Positions 49,974 through 58,788 of a DNA stretch of 64,000 bases are shown piece after piece. The translations under genes and the position numbers were made by a program. Numbering within the stretch: position 1 is the first letter of the stretch; every line of letters starts with the position of its first letter. Origin of the DNA: Reichenbachiella sp. Its GTDB lineage: Bacteria; Bacteroidota; Bacteroidia; Cytophagales; Cyclobacteriaceae. The DNA is taken from assembly GCF_033344935.1 (NCBI RefSeq), contig NZ_JAWPMM010000001.1:496001-560000 (forward strand), written 5' to 3'. The notes below the pieces were generated by a model, which saw only the letters and a program-made list of their open reading frames with translations, ran no database searches and was not told the DNA's origin.

Positions 49974-51146
49974 TTGAAGGTATTATATATTCATCAGTAC
50001 TTTAAAAGGCCTGAAGAGGGAGGAAGTCTGCGATCCTATTATCTAGCAAAAGAATTGGTGAATAACGGTTTTTCTGTAACGATGATAACTGCGCATAGCC
50101 AGACTCAGCGAGTTCGAAAAGTCGTAGATGGTATTGAAGTGATTTATTTACCAGTACCATACAGGAATGAAATGAATTTTCAAAAGCGCGGCAGGGCGTT
50201 TATTAAGTTTATGTTGTTGGCGATCAAAGAATCAGTCCAACAGCGCAGCGTCGATTTTTGCTATGTCATGACGACACCGTTGTCGACTGGAGTAGTGGCT
50301 CTGTTTAATAAGTTCATGTTAGGACGAGCCTATATATTTGAAGTGGGTGACCTCTGGCCCAAAGTGCCGATCGAAATGGGACTTTTGAAAGCCAGATGGA
50401 AACAAAAGGTGCTTACTTGGCTTGAAAGCGTATTTTATAAAAACGCCAAAGGGTTGATTGGTTTGTCAGAGCCTATAAAGGAGCATTTACAATTGGTTGC
50501 TCCAAAAATCCCTACTCAAACGGTATTTAACATTTCGGATTGTCAGGCTTTCGTGCCAGCACCAAAAAAGGCCAGTTGGGTTGCTCAATATGAAGTAAAA
50601 GATCAATTTGTAATTAGCTATACTGGCACTTTTGGGCTAGCCAATAATTTGAGCCAGCTAGTTGATTTTGCCAAAGAAGTACAGCATTTGCCTATCAAGT
50701 TTATCCTGGTGGGTGATGGTGCAGAAAAGGTATTGGTCCACAAAAGAGTAGTTAAAAGTGGGTTAAGGAATATTCAAATACTTGATGCGATGAATAAGGA
50801 TCAGGTAGTTGAAGTGATCAATGTATCTGATGCATTGGCGGTTTCTTTTGTACCCTATGAGTCTTTGCATACAGGGAGCCCAAATAAGTTTTTCGATGCG
50901 CTGGCTGCTGGTAAGTTAGTGATTACGAACTTTGGTGGTTGGATTGGTGAGTTAATCGAAAAAAGGCAGTGTGGGTTTTCAGCAAATTCACCTCAGGATT
51001 TTGCACAAAAAATTCAGCCATTTTTGGAACCTCCCGAACTACTTCAAAAATTTCAATCCAATGCCAGACGTCTGGCGGAGGAAAAGTTTGAGCTAAAAAT
51101 TCAAGCCAAAAATCAGCAGGATTTTATACTGCGACTATTTAGTTAG
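49974..51146 (+). CDS. GT4-family glycosyltransferase
   Basis: GT-B fold glycosyltransferase of 390 aa, WbuB-like. It opens VLYIHQYFKRPEEGGSLRSY, the N-terminal acceptor domain start with its GG loop. The C-terminal nucleotide-sugar domain has FVISYTGTFGLANNL, IKFILVGDGAEKV and the E-x7-E region around SFVPYESLHTGSPNKFFDAL. It probably adds a sugar to a surface polysaccharide or lipid-linked glycan. The start is TTG at 49974, giving MKVLYIHQ. It stands apart from any polysaccharide cluster. The 3' end overlaps the convergent gldB by 8 bp. Confidence 0.88.
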   Translation: MKVLYIHQYFKRPEEGGSLRSYYLAKELVNNGFSVTMITAHSQTQRVRKVVDGIEVIYLPVPYRNEMNFQKRGRAFIKFMLLAIKESVQQRSVDFCYVMTTPLSTGVVALFNKFMLGRAYIFEVGDLWPKVPIEMGLLKARWKQKVLTWLESVFYKNAKGLIGLSEPIKEHLQLVAPKIPTQTVFNISDCQAFVPAPKKASWVAQYEVKDQFVISYTGTFGLANNLSQLVDFAKEVQHLPIKFILVGDGAEKVLVHKRVVKSGLRNIQILDAMNKDQVVEVINVSDALAVSFVPYESLHTGSPNKFFDALAAGKLVITNFGGWIGELIEKRQCGFSANSPQDFAQKIQPFLEPPELLQKFQSNARRLAEEKFELKIQAKNQQDFILRLFS

Positions 51147-52197
51147 ACTGATTCCTTGGTTTGTAGTTGGATCGTTGAAATATTTTATGCGCATCTGTTT
51201 CTGCCATCAAGTCAGTGAATGTCACTTTAGGATTTTGATCCATGTATTTTCTTACAATTTGCCAGCCGATCCAGGCACCCACTCGTCCAGGACAGTTTTC
51301 ACTGATTTCTGCGATATTGGGTCGCTCACCTATGAATTTATTTTTCAAAAAGTGACTGGTTTCGTAGAGCATTTCATTTTCAATGATATTGGCCCAGATG
51401 ATCTCCTGATTGGTTTTAACTGCGTGTAATTCTTCGGTGGAATAACCAATGATCAATGAATCTGCCTTGCATGGCAAGGCTTGCTCTACGAAATAATAGG
51501 ACTTGCCTAAGTTTACCATGTCTGCTAAGAGTGTGCCGTGAGACTGATCTGCCAGATTAAATTCATTAGATACAAAGCTTAAGAGTATCGGAGACAAGCT
51601 TTCCTTCATGTATCTTTTTACGATATATCTAGGAATGTCATTAGGATAATACCTGCCATTTTCACCAGCGAAATAATCGAGCCCCAAAACGATGAGAGAA
51701 TCAGAGATATACATGTCATTGTAAAACCCAGAAACTATGGTTTGAATCCTCGGCACTTTAGCCGTTGGGTAGTGATTTTTAATAAACTGATAAGCTCTGG
51801 TAAGTTCAGAAATGTTGGTGTCAAAATCTGAAAAGTAAGATTTCGAATCTGATATTAGCGTATCGATTGAAGGTTGCTGAAGTAGTTTGTAAAGTCTTCT
51901 GGCGAGGATGGTGTCATTGGGATATTGGTTAGCATCTAAAAAGAAATCAGTCATTATTCTGTTTGCCTGAAAGAATGCCAGTGTTTGCTCAACATTTTTT
52001 AAATCCTTCAACTCATCCTCCAGTCTTTCTACCTTCAGCTCTACAGCGACATCCTGATAGACGCTTTCTTGGTCGCAATCTTTACTCTCGCAGGATTCAA
52101 GACCTATAATTCCCAATGGGGCGATGAATATTATTAGAATTAATTGATAAATTGTTCGTTGCTTCAAGTCTGTGGACTTTAGATTTGTAATGGACAA
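51139..52197 (-). CDS. gldB: gliding motility lipoprotein GldB
   Basis: Envelope lipoprotein required for gliding in Flavobacterium. 352 aa as the longest frame, with TTG at 52197; a TTG at 52167 gives the neater signal KQRTIYQLILIIFIAPLGII and is an alternative. The lipobox cysteine is in GLESC. Family features are AFFQANRIMTDFFLDA, SDSLIVLGLDYFAGENGRYY (the GldB signature region), PNDIPRYIVKRYM and the C-terminal CPGRVGAWIGWQIVRKYM. GldB supports assembly of the gliding and type IX secretion machinery, but its exact role is unknown. gldC, next to gldB in some genomes, is absent here. Confidence 0.9.
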   Translation of the reverse strand: MSITNLKSTDLKQRTIYQLILIIFIAPLGIIGLESCESKDCDQESVYQDVAVELKVERLEDELKDLKNVEQTLAFFQANRIMTDFFLDANQYPNDTILARRLYKLLQQPSIDTLISDSKSYFSDFDTNISELTRAYQFIKNHYPTAKVPRIQTIVSGFYNDMYISDSLIVLGLDYFAGENGRYYPNDIPRYIVKRYMKESLSPILLSFVSNEFNLADQSHGTLLADMVNLGKSYYFVEQALPCKADSLIIGYSTEELHAVKTNQEIIWANIIENEMLYETSHFLKNKFIGERPNIAEISENCPGRVGAWIGWQIVRKYMDQNPKVTFTDLMAETDAHKIFQRSNYKPRNQSN

Positions 52198-52254
52198 CCT
52201 CTTCGGAGGTACTATTTAAAGAATGACAAAACTATTTATTTATTTTAATTTCTC

Positions 52255-52887
52255 ATGAAGAAAATAATACTAGCCTCCTTTCTTATCGTGGTTTCATTCT
52301 TTACCTATGCTCAGCCAAAATTGGGCCTTATGGTGGGAACTGGCATTTCGATGAATAGGGTAAAATATGTGGATGATTCGTTCGGAGATATTACCAAAGA
52401 CGGCTCAGCCTTTAAATTCAAATTTGGTCTGGAAGCTGACTTCATGGTTTCTGAGACTTATGCTTTTAGTACCGGATTGATTTTTGCGCCTAAAAGAGCG
52501 GGCTACACGATTCATCCCGAGGGTGGGACTCCTTACACGGAAGACTACAAAGTCCACTATCTTCAATTGCCTGTTACCTTAAAGTTGTTTACCAGTGAGT
52601 TGCAACCAGATTTAAAGGCTTTCTTTCAAATTGGCTTTAAAGGTGAAATTAAGCTATTCAACGAGCCATTTGAAGAAGACTACACCCTCATTGATGAGTT
52701 TCGATTTTTCGACTGTTCTTTTACCGGAGGGGTTGGAGTTGAGTATGGAGCAGGAGTCAATACTATCATCTACGGAGGAATATTCTATGATCGAGGTTTA
52801 GTAAACATTGTGAAGTCGACCATAGCGACCAATGACCTTACTACGAAAATGGATATGCTTGACCTGAGAGTCGGTCTGAAATTTTAA
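52255..52887 (+). CDS. small outer-membrane beta-barrel (PorT/OmpX-like)
   Basis: 210 aa with a signal peptide (MKKIILASFLIVVSFFTYAQ). Amphipathic strands follow (LGLMVGTGISMNRVKYV, FKFGLEADFMVSETYAFSTG, VHYLQLPVTLKLF), and it ends LRVGLKF with the terminal Phe of outer-membrane barrels. The YLQLPVTLK pattern is typical of the PorT / outer-membrane beta-barrel family in Bacteroidota. PorT itself is part of type IX secretion; this is a general family match, not proof that it is PorT. It is divergent from gldB and convergent with the RNase gene, sharing the hairpin at 52896-52918. Confidence 0.82.
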   Translation: MKKIILASFLIVVSFFTYAQPKLGLMVGTGISMNRVKYVDDSFGDITKDGSAFKFKFGLEADFMVSETYAFSTGLIFAPKRAGYTIHPEGGTPYTEDYKVHYLQLPVTLKLFTSELQPDLKAFFQIGFKGEIKLFNEPFEEDYTLIDEFRFFDCSFTGGVGVEYGAGVNTIIYGGIFYDRGLVNIVKSTIATNDLTTKMDMLDLRVGLKF

Positions 52888-52895
52888 ACAAAAAA

Positions 52896-52918
52896 AGATC
52901 GAACTTAAAGTTCGATCT
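52896..52918. terminator. bidirectional terminator between the barrel gene and RNase G
   Basis: AGATCGAACTT and AAGTTCGATCT pair perfectly around one base. A-runs on the left serve the minus strand as Ts; the right side has TCTTCTCC. The RNase G stop codon lies inside the hairpin (52905-52907). Confidence 0.7.
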
Positions 52919-54455
52919 CTTCTCCTAACCCGTTTAGAAAATTATACTGTGTAATTGGCACAGACGAATCTTCTACCAGGGTAATCCATCTTTTATATTT
53001 AAAGAACCATTTCCATTGTCTTGAAATGAAGCCTTTGGTAAAAAAGGCAAACAAATAAGGATGTAAAGAAATGGTTAGCTTCTTCTCATTTTGTTTCATC
53101 AAAAGGTGCTCCAGGTCTTTTTCTACCTGATCCGTCACTAAGATGGACGCGGTAATTTTACCAGTACCATCACATGTAGGACAGACTTCACGTGTTTTGA
53201 TATCAACTTCAGGTCTCACTCGCTGGCGAGTGATTTGCATCAAACCAAATTTGGATAATGGAAGTACCGTAAATTTTGAACGGTCTGTTTTCATCTCGTC
53301 CTTCATTTTTTGGAATAGCAGCTTCTTATTTTCTGCTTTTCTCATATCTATGAAGTCGACTACGATAATACCTCCCATGTCACGCAAGCGTAACTGACGA
53401 GCAATTTCCTTGGCTGCATCAAGATTCACCTTTAATGCAGTATTTTCTTGATTGTCTTCAGCGTTAGATTTGTTGCCACTGTTTACATCGATGACATGCA
53501 ATGCCTCTGTGTGCTCAATGATCAAATAGCCACCGCCGTCTATACTTACGGACTGACCAAACAATCCTTTAAGCTGTTTTTCGATACCGTAAGACTCAAA
53601 CATCTTGACTCTGCCAGTATACAGTTTGACAATCTTTTCTTTATCAGGAGCTATATCATGAATAAAACTCTTTACGTCTTTGTAAAGTGCTTTGTCATCG
53701 ACAACTATGCTGTCGAAAGTTTCATTTAATACGTCTCTCAGAATAGAATTGGCGCGATTCATTTCGCCAATGACTTTTTCGTTTGGTTTGACTTTCTTCA
53801 GTTTTTGCATTCCTGAAGACCATTTCTCAACCAATCCGCTTAGGTCTCTGTCTAGTTCAGCTACATCTTTTCCAGCAGCAACTGTTCTAATGATGACACC
53901 GAAATTCTCCGGTTTAATAGAGGTGATTAGTCGAAGCAAACGCTTCCTTTCATTACTGTCTCCAATTTTCTTGGAAACACTCACAGCATCAGAAAATGGT
54001 ACAAGTACCAAATATCTTCCTGCTATCGATAACTCACTGGATAGTCTAGGCCCTTTTGTTGATATAGGTTCTTTTACAACCTGTACGAGAACACGTTGGT
54101 TTTTTGTTAAAACCTGGTTCATTTTCCCCAACTTATTGATATCGGGCAATCTTTTGAAACCATTCAGATTCTTTCCGGTTATCTTACCAGAAGTCACCTG
54201 TTTGGTGCATTTCATTAATGATTGCAATTGGGGGCCGAGATCTAAATAGTGTAGGAAGGCATCTTTTTCATATCCAATGTCTACAAATGCGGCATTAAGC
54301 CCGGGAACCACTTTTTTAACAGATCCCAGGTATATGTCGCCTACATTGAATTGATGCCCATCATTGTCCTGATGGAACTCGGCTAATTTTTTATCTTTTA
54401 ATAGGGCTATTCGACATCCGTTCTGAGTTGAATTGATTATTAATTCGTTACTCAA
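52905..54455 (-). CDS. rng: Rne/Rng-family ribonuclease (RNase G type)
   Basis: Endoribonuclease for rRNA and mRNA processing, 516 aa, RNase G-sized with no degradosome scaffold tail. S1 RNA-binding domain at about 37-115 (GDIYLGSVKKVVPGLNAAFV). Catalytic Mg2+ aspartates are in LHVIDVNSGNKS and GIIVVDFIDMRKAE. The zinc-link CPTCDGTG holds the dimer. LLPLSKFGLMQ-type segment is seen as VLPLSKFGLMQITRQRVRP. It follows the 29-aa COX24-like gene and HU on the same strand, an arrangement common in this phylum and probably one transcript. Confidence 0.95.
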   Translation of the reverse strand: MSNELIINSTQNGCRIALLKDKKLAEFHQDNDGHQFNVGDIYLGSVKKVVPGLNAAFVDIGYEKDAFLHYLDLGPQLQSLMKCTKQVTSGKITGKNLNGFKRLPDINKLGKMNQVLTKNQRVLVQVVKEPISTKGPRLSSELSIAGRYLVLVPFSDAVSVSKKIGDSNERKRLLRLITSIKPENFGVIIRTVAAGKDVAELDRDLSGLVEKWSSGMQKLKKVKPNEKVIGEMNRANSILRDVLNETFDSIVVDDKALYKDVKSFIHDIAPDKEKIVKLYTGRVKMFESYGIEKQLKGLFGQSVSIDGGGYLIIEHTEALHVIDVNSGNKSNAEDNQENTALKVNLDAAKEIARQLRLRDMGGIIVVDFIDMRKAENKKLLFQKMKDEMKTDRSKFTVLPLSKFGLMQITRQRVRPEVDIKTREVCPTCDGTGKITASILVTDQVEKDLEHLLMKQNEKKLTISLHPYLFAFFTKGFISRQWKWFFKYKRWITLVEDSSVPITQYNFLNGLGEEIEL

Positions 54456-54510
54456 AATTGAAATGTTTTATAGGTTCAAATATTAGTTCAAACAACCCAA
54501 GAAAGCACAA

Positions 54511-54600
54511 TTATTTTTTCTTGTGTCTATTCTTTCTTAGCCTCTTCTTTCTTTTGTGAGTAGATATCTTATGTCTCTTTCTTTTCTTACCGCAAGGCAT
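54511..54600 (-). CDS. 29-aa AURKAIP1/COX24-domain (mS38/bS22-like) ribosomal protein
   Basis: A 29-residue, extremely basic peptide: it starts MPCGKKRKRHKISTHK (16 residues) and continues RKKRLRKNRHKKK to a TAA. This composition is the COX24/AURKAIP1 domain found in mitochondrial mS38 and in short bacterial ribosomal proteins of the small subunit. Similar peptides of this length with a KKRLRKN core occur in Bacteroidota upstream of rng. The ATG is at 54598-54600 on the minus strand, with stop at 54511. It lies between HU and rng, 55 bp before rng. It is shorter than the usual gene-calling limits. Confidence 0.88.
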   Translation of the reverse strand: MPCGKKRKRHKISTHKRKKRLRKNRHKKK

Positions 54601-54904
54601 AATCTAAATTCGTTAAATGTTCTAAATTCGTTTAATTTCTTCGCTTTGATAAAACTTTATCTCCGCACGCTTTATATTTTCAAACTGCCACAACCTTTTA
54701 ACAAGTCAGACAATTTTTAAATTCTTTTACTAGGTTTTGGTGAAGATTAGTCTTTTGATCAAAGACAATGCCTCCCCAAACAGTCCGCAAAGATAGTACT
54801 TTTTTTAATCTTAAAAAGAAATAATTTTAATTCGCCAAATTGTTCCGTAAATAGCTTGAAATTCTATCTAAGTGGTGTGTTTCTACGGCCTACTTTGCTG
54901 GTTG
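54601..54904. other. 304-bp gap with a minus-strand promoter box and long leader
   Basis: No protein gene is seen. On the minus strand a TATCTTTG -7 box lies at 54788-54795, about 190 bp before the 29-aa gene, implying a long 5' leader. The leader contains a direct repeat AACGAATTTAGA (twice, about 54602-54635). The rest is A/T-rich. It may allow the ribosomal peptide and rng to be expressed apart from HU. Confidence 0.4.
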
Positions 54905-55195
54905 TTAACCTATTTTTTTGCTGCTTTTTATCTTCTCAACAAAAACCTTAGAAGGTTTAAAGCTAGGGATATAGTGCTCATCTATGATGATGGCAGTATT
55001 CTTAGAGATGTTTCGAGCTATTTTTTTTGCACGTTTTTTATTGATGAAGCTTCCAAATCCACGAACGTAAATATTCTCACCGTCCGCCATTGAATTTTTT
55101 ACTACAGAAAAAAAAGCTTCCACTGATGCCTGAACGTCCAATCGGTCAATTCCTGTCTTTTCTGCTATCTCGTTGATCACATCTGCCTTTGTCAC
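54905..55195 (-). CDS. HU/IHF-family DNA-binding protein
   Basis: Nucleoid protein of 96 aa that bends DNA. It starts at GTG 55195 (MTKADVINEIAEKTGI), and the longer frame to 55297 is not homologous. Helical dimer body to about residue 45, then the beta arm YVRGFGSFINKKRAKKIARN. In the arm the usual RNP segment is RNISKNT, so the DNA-intercalating proline is absent, as in a subset of Bacteroidota HU-like proteins. C-terminal EHYIPSFKPSKVFVEKIKSS. It is the first gene of the minus-strand HU / COX24-like / rng run and divergent from mutY, with a shared 105-bp intergenic region. Confidence 0.92.
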   Translation of the reverse strand: MTKADVINEIAEKTGIDRLDVQASVEAFFSVVKNSMADGENIYVRGFGSFINKKRAKKIARNISKNTAIIIDEHYIPSFKPSKVFVEKIKSSKKIG

Positions 55196-55300
55196 CTCTA
55201 ATTTTTTAGGTATAAATAATAAGATAAATAAATTACAAAGTAATTTAGTTGCCTGAAATTCAGCGATTTCAGAGGGCAAATAAACACAAAAAATCAATTA

Positions 55301-56383
55301 TTGAGAAATATTAATAAGCCTTTAAAGGGAGAGCAGTTACATTCAAAAGAAGATTGGTTTTCCACACAACTATTAGAATGGTATGATATCAATAAGCGTG
55401 AGTTGCCTTGGAGGGAGACAAAGGATCCTTTTAAAGTATGGTTGTCTGAGATCATTTTGCAGCAAACGCGGGTAAGTCAAGGGTTGCCCTACTATCAGAA
55501 ATTCACCAATTCATTTCAAACAGTTGAAGAGTTTGCAAAAGCAGATTTGGATGAAATCCTGAAATTATGGCAAGGATTGGGCTATTATTCGAGAGCACGA
55601 AATATGCATGAATGTGCGACGGTAGTCTCAACAAAATATTCTGGGCACTTTCCTGACAATTACGTTGAACTGCAAAAGTTAAAGGGTATAGGGAAATATA
55701 CTGCTGCAGCCATAGCATCTATTTGTTTTAATGATCCGGTTCCTTCTGTGGATGGCAATGTGTTTAGGGTGCTGTCCAGATTGTTTGGAATTACAGATGA
55801 TATAGCTAAAGCCATCAGTTTCAAAGTTTATTTTGAGAAGGCAAAACAGTTAATGCCTGAAAACCAGCCTGGTAATTTTAATCAGGCTATGATGGAGTTT
55901 GGGGCTACTGTGTGTGTACCTAAATCTCCTAATTGTGACGAATGCATGTTTGCCTCTCATTGTTTTGCTAGTCAGCATAATATGATTGATAAGCTGCCTG
56001 TCAAATCGAAGACTGTAAAAGTCAAACACCGATATTTGAATTATCGGGTATTTACTTTTGATAATCATGTGTTGTTGCGACAGCGTAAGTCTGGTGATAT
56101 ATGGACTGGACTTTTCGAATTCGATTTATTAGAAACTGAAAAGAGTCTAAAAAGCAGTAACTTTGTTGAAGCAAAACTGCAGTACAATTCAAAGGAGATT
56201 ATTCATCAATTGACACATCAGAAGTTGCACATGCAATTTCAGGTGTTTGAAATGGAATCTAAGAAAGCTTGGCAACAGTTAAAAGAGGAAAAACAGATGA
56301 AGGAAGTTTCGATTGCCAATTTAGGCGAATTCGCAGTTCCAAAACCAATTGAATTGTTTTTGAATAATGAGTTTTGTCAGTAA
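55301..56383 (+). CDS. mutY: A/G-specific adenine glycosylase
   Basis: Removes adenine mispaired with 8-oxoguanine. 360 aa from a TTG start. Catalytic Glu in WLSEIILQQTRVSQG, helix-hairpin-helix LKGIGKYTAAAIASI, catalytic Asp in PSVDGNVFRVLSRLFG. The [4Fe-4S] cysteines CVPKSPNCDECMFASHC have the standard C-x6-C-x2-C-x5-C spacing. The C-terminal NUDIX-like domain (about 235-355) recognises oxoG. It begins the plus-strand run mutY-ssb-gldE-gldD-recG. The order mutY-ssb-gldE-gldD is well known in Bacteroidota. Confidence 0.95.
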   Translation: MRNINKPLKGEQLHSKEDWFSTQLLEWYDINKRELPWRETKDPFKVWLSEIILQQTRVSQGLPYYQKFTNSFQTVEEFAKADLDEILKLWQGLGYYSRARNMHECATVVSTKYSGHFPDNYVELQKLKGIGKYTAAAIASICFNDPVPSVDGNVFRVLSRLFGITDDIAKAISFKVYFEKAKQLMPENQPGNFNQAMMEFGATVCVPKSPNCDECMFASHCFASQHNMIDKLPVKSKTVKVKHRYLNYRVFTFDNHVLLRQRKSGDIWTGLFEFDLLETEKSLKSSNFVEAKLQYNSKEIIHQLTHQKLHMQFQVFEMESKKAWQQLKEEKQMKEVSIANLGEFAVPKPIELFLNNEFCQ

Positions 56384-56419
56384 ATTAAACATCGGAATCA
56401 ACCTTAATAACAGTATAAA

Positions 56420-56863
56420 ATGGCAGGAGTAAATAAAGTAATCCTTTTAGGAAATTTGGGTAAAGACCCAGAAGTAAGACATTTGGAAAATGGTCGCGCT
56501 GTGGCAAATTTTTCGATCGCCACGAGCGAAACGTATAAAAATAAGCAGGGTGAAAAAGTAACCAATACTGAGTGGCACAATGTGGTGCTATGGACCCCCT
56601 TAGCGGAAATTGCGGAAAAGTATCTAAATAAGGGCAATCAAGTGTATATAGAAGGCAAACTGACTTCACGTTCTTATGAAGACAAAGAGGGAGTTACAAA
56701 ATATATTACCGAAGTGGTAGGTCGTGAAATGACGTTGCTGGGCGGGCCATCTCGACCTGAAGGTGGAGCTCCTGCACAAAGTGCATCTGCAGAAACAAGT
56801 ACTGCCTCGAATGCCCCAGCGCCGGTTGAAGAATCAAACGAAATCGACGATCTACCGTTCTAA
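56420..56863 (+). CDS. ssb: single-stranded DNA-binding protein
   Basis: 147 aa. OB-fold domain at about 1-108 ([58 protein letters not shown]). A low-complexity Ala/Pro/Ser/Glu linker follows, then the C-terminal acidic tip EIDDLPF, which recruits repair and replication partners, RecG among them. It coats single-stranded DNA during replication and repair. ATG start, 36 bp after mutY. Confidence 0.96.
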   Translation: MAGVNKVILLGNLGKDPEVRHLENGRAVANFSIATSETYKNKQGEKVTNTEWHNVVLWTPLAEIAEKYLNKGNQVYIEGKLTSRSYEDKEGVTKYITEVVGREMTLLGGPSRPEGGAPAQSASAETSTASNAPAPVEESNEIDDLPF

Positions 56864-56884
56864 TCAAAAACTGGATATACTCTA

Positions 56885-58207
56885 ATGGACGACCCACTCC
56901 CGGGAAATTTAATATTGACAGCATTACTTACGAGCGGAGAGATTTATCTGCTGGTTTTTAGTCTTATTGGCATTAGTCTCTTATTTCTTGGATCCGCTTT
57001 GGTTTCAGGATCTGAAGTAGCTTATTTCTCGCTAAGCCATGATCAATTCTTGGACGCTGAGCAAACACCATCGAAAGGCAGAAAAAAGATTGCTAGGTTG
57101 CTAGGCCATCCCAAACAACTTCTTGCGACCATTCTGATATTGAACAATTTCATTAATATCTCGATAGTGATGCTGTCTACCTATGTGACTGCGGCCTTAC
57201 TCGGAGATGTTTTGTCTGGTGGAGCCATCATTGCAGCTCTGACAGTAGTTATTACTTTTCTGATGGTCTTTTTAGGTGAAATTGTCCCTAAGGTTTATGC
57301 CAATCAGAATAATATGGCGTTTGCCAAACGCACTGCCACTCTGCTTACTATCTCATTCAAGATTTTCCATCCATTGGCGTGGTTGCTGATTAAAGTGAGC
57401 AACGTGATAGAGCGTCGGATTGAAAGAAAGGGCTATCGGGTTTCCGTGGATGATTTGAATCAAGCACTAGATCTGGCAGCCGAAGATGAGACAACCGAAG
57501 AAGAAAAAGGCATTCTTAAAGGTATTGTGAACTTTGGTACTTTGTCTGTGAAGCAGATCATGAAGTCCAGAATGGATATTACTGCCATTGACTTGGAAAC
57601 AGATTTTCATGAATTGATGAACCAAATCAACAAAACAGGGTATTCAAGAATTCCGGTTTTCAAGGAAACGATAGATAAGATAGAAGGAATTTTATATATC
57701 AAAGATTTGCTTCCTCACGTCAGCGAAGAAGAGAATTTTAAATGGCAGGAATTATTGAGACCCGGGTTTTTTGTTCCTGAGACAAAAAAGATTGACACAC
57801 TTTTCAAGGATTTTCAGGAAAAGAGAATTCACATTGCCATAGTAGTGGATGAGTATGGAGGGACTTCCGGATTGATTACTATGGAAGATGTAATTGAAGA
57901 AATAGTAGGAGAAATCAACGACGAATTTGATGAAGATTCCGATGTGGCTTATAGCAGGCTGGATAGCAACACCTTTATTTTTGAAGGTAAAACTTCTTTG
58001 ATGGATTTTTGTAAACTTGCCGGTGTCGATCACAAAACCTTCGATCAGGTAAAGGGAGAAAGTGAGTCATTGGGAGGTTTACTCCTGGAAATCAATTCTA
58101 TGCTTCCCAATGCTGGAGAGAAAATAGTATTTGAAAACTTTCTCTTTACTACTGTGGCAGTAAATGACAAACGTATAAAAAAGGTTAGAGTACATATTAC
58201 GAGATGA
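56885..58207 (+). CDS. gldE: gliding motility-associated protein GldE (CNNM/CorC-type)
   Basis: 440 aa. N-terminal DUF21 membrane domain (about 20-200) with [19 protein letters not shown] and [13 protein letters not shown], typical of the CNNM/CorC ion-transport family. A CBS pair (about 210-340) with [20 protein letters not shown] and [21 protein letters not shown] CorC_HlyC C-terminal domain (about 350-440). The family is linked to Mg2+ transport; in gliding bacteria GldE supports GldD and is partly dispensable. Its stop overlaps the gldD start (ATGA). The position between ssb and gldD settles the GldE assignment. Confidence 0.92.
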   Translation: MDDPLPGNLILTALLTSGEIYLLVFSLIGISLLFLGSALVSGSEVAYFSLSHDQFLDAEQTPSKGRKKIARLLGHPKQLLATILILNNFINISIVMLSTYVTAALLGDVLSGGAIIAALTVVITFLMVFLGEIVPKVYANQNNMAFAKRTATLLTISFKIFHPLAWLLIKVSNVIERRIERKGYRVSVDDLNQALDLAAEDETTEEEKGILKGIVNFGTLSVKQIMKSRMDITAIDLETDFHELMNQINKTGYSRIPVFKETIDKIEGILYIKDLLPHVSEEENFKWQELLRPGFFVPETKKIDTLFKDFQEKRIHIAIVVDEYGGTSGLITMEDVIEEIVGEINDEFDEDSDVAYSRLDSNTFIFEGKTSLMDFCKLAGVDHKTFDQVKGESESLGGLLLEINSMLPNAGEKIVFENFLFTTVAVNDKRIKKVRVHITR

Positions 58208-58779
58208 TGATGAGGTGGGCTTGGGTATTGTTGGTGGTAACTGTTGGCTGTGGGAGTAATAATTTCAATCCAAAGCCGAAAGGGTACAATAGAATAGATC
58301 TGAGACCAGCAGAATATCAGATTCTAGCCGATTCATTTCCATTTCAGATGGAGTACTCCACACAAGCAAGAATTTTGAAAGATAGCTCTTGGATAGCTGA
58401 GCGATATTGGTTTGATCTGTATTATGAAAAGCTTGGAGCTAACATTCAAGTGACCTATAAGCCAGTAAATAATGATAGAAAGACCTTAGAGGAATATTTA
58501 ATGGATTCGTATAAGCTTACTTCCGAGCATAAAGTGAAAGCATACGCCATCGATGAAACTGTGATTACATTGAAAAATGGGATTAAGGCAACCGTCATGG
58601 AATTGTCTGGTGAGGTGCCCACTCAATTTCAGTTTCATGTAACTGACTCCACTCAACACTTTTTACGATGTGCACTATATTTTAGAACAGCCACCCAAAA
58701 TGATTCATTGCGACCGGTGATAAATTATGTAAAAATGGATATGCTGCATATGCTTAATACTCTCACCTGGGATCAATAA
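58204..58779 (+). CDS. gldD: gliding motility lipoprotein GldD
   Basis: 191-aa envelope lipoprotein required for gliding. Lipobox cysteine in VTVGCGS (about residue 16). Family hallmarks are [44 protein letters not shown] and the C-terminal [20 protein letters not shown]. It starts at one of three consecutive ATGs (58204, 58207, 58210), the first overlapping the gldE stop. Its biochemical role is unknown; it is needed for assembly of the gliding/type IX secretion apparatus. recG follows 9 bp later. Confidence 0.92.
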   Translation: MMMRWAWVLLVVTVGCGSNNFNPKPKGYNRIDLRPAEYQILADSFPFQMEYSTQARILKDSSWIAERYWFDLYYEKLGANIQVTYKPVNNDRKTLEEYLMDSYKLTSEHKVKAYAIDETVITLKNGIKATVMELSGEVPTQFQFHVTDSTQHFLRCALYFRTATQNDSLRPVINYVKMDMLHMLNTLTWDQ

Positions 58780-58788
58780 CCCATTTGC

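Noticed and set aside
54511-54600. Random basic peptide
   Set aside because: First suspected as noise, but kept as a gene: ATG, stop, COX24-like composition and position before rng all agree.
54905-55297. 130-aa HU with N-terminal extension
   Set aside because: The first 34 residues are not HU-like; the GTG at 55195 begins the conserved domain.
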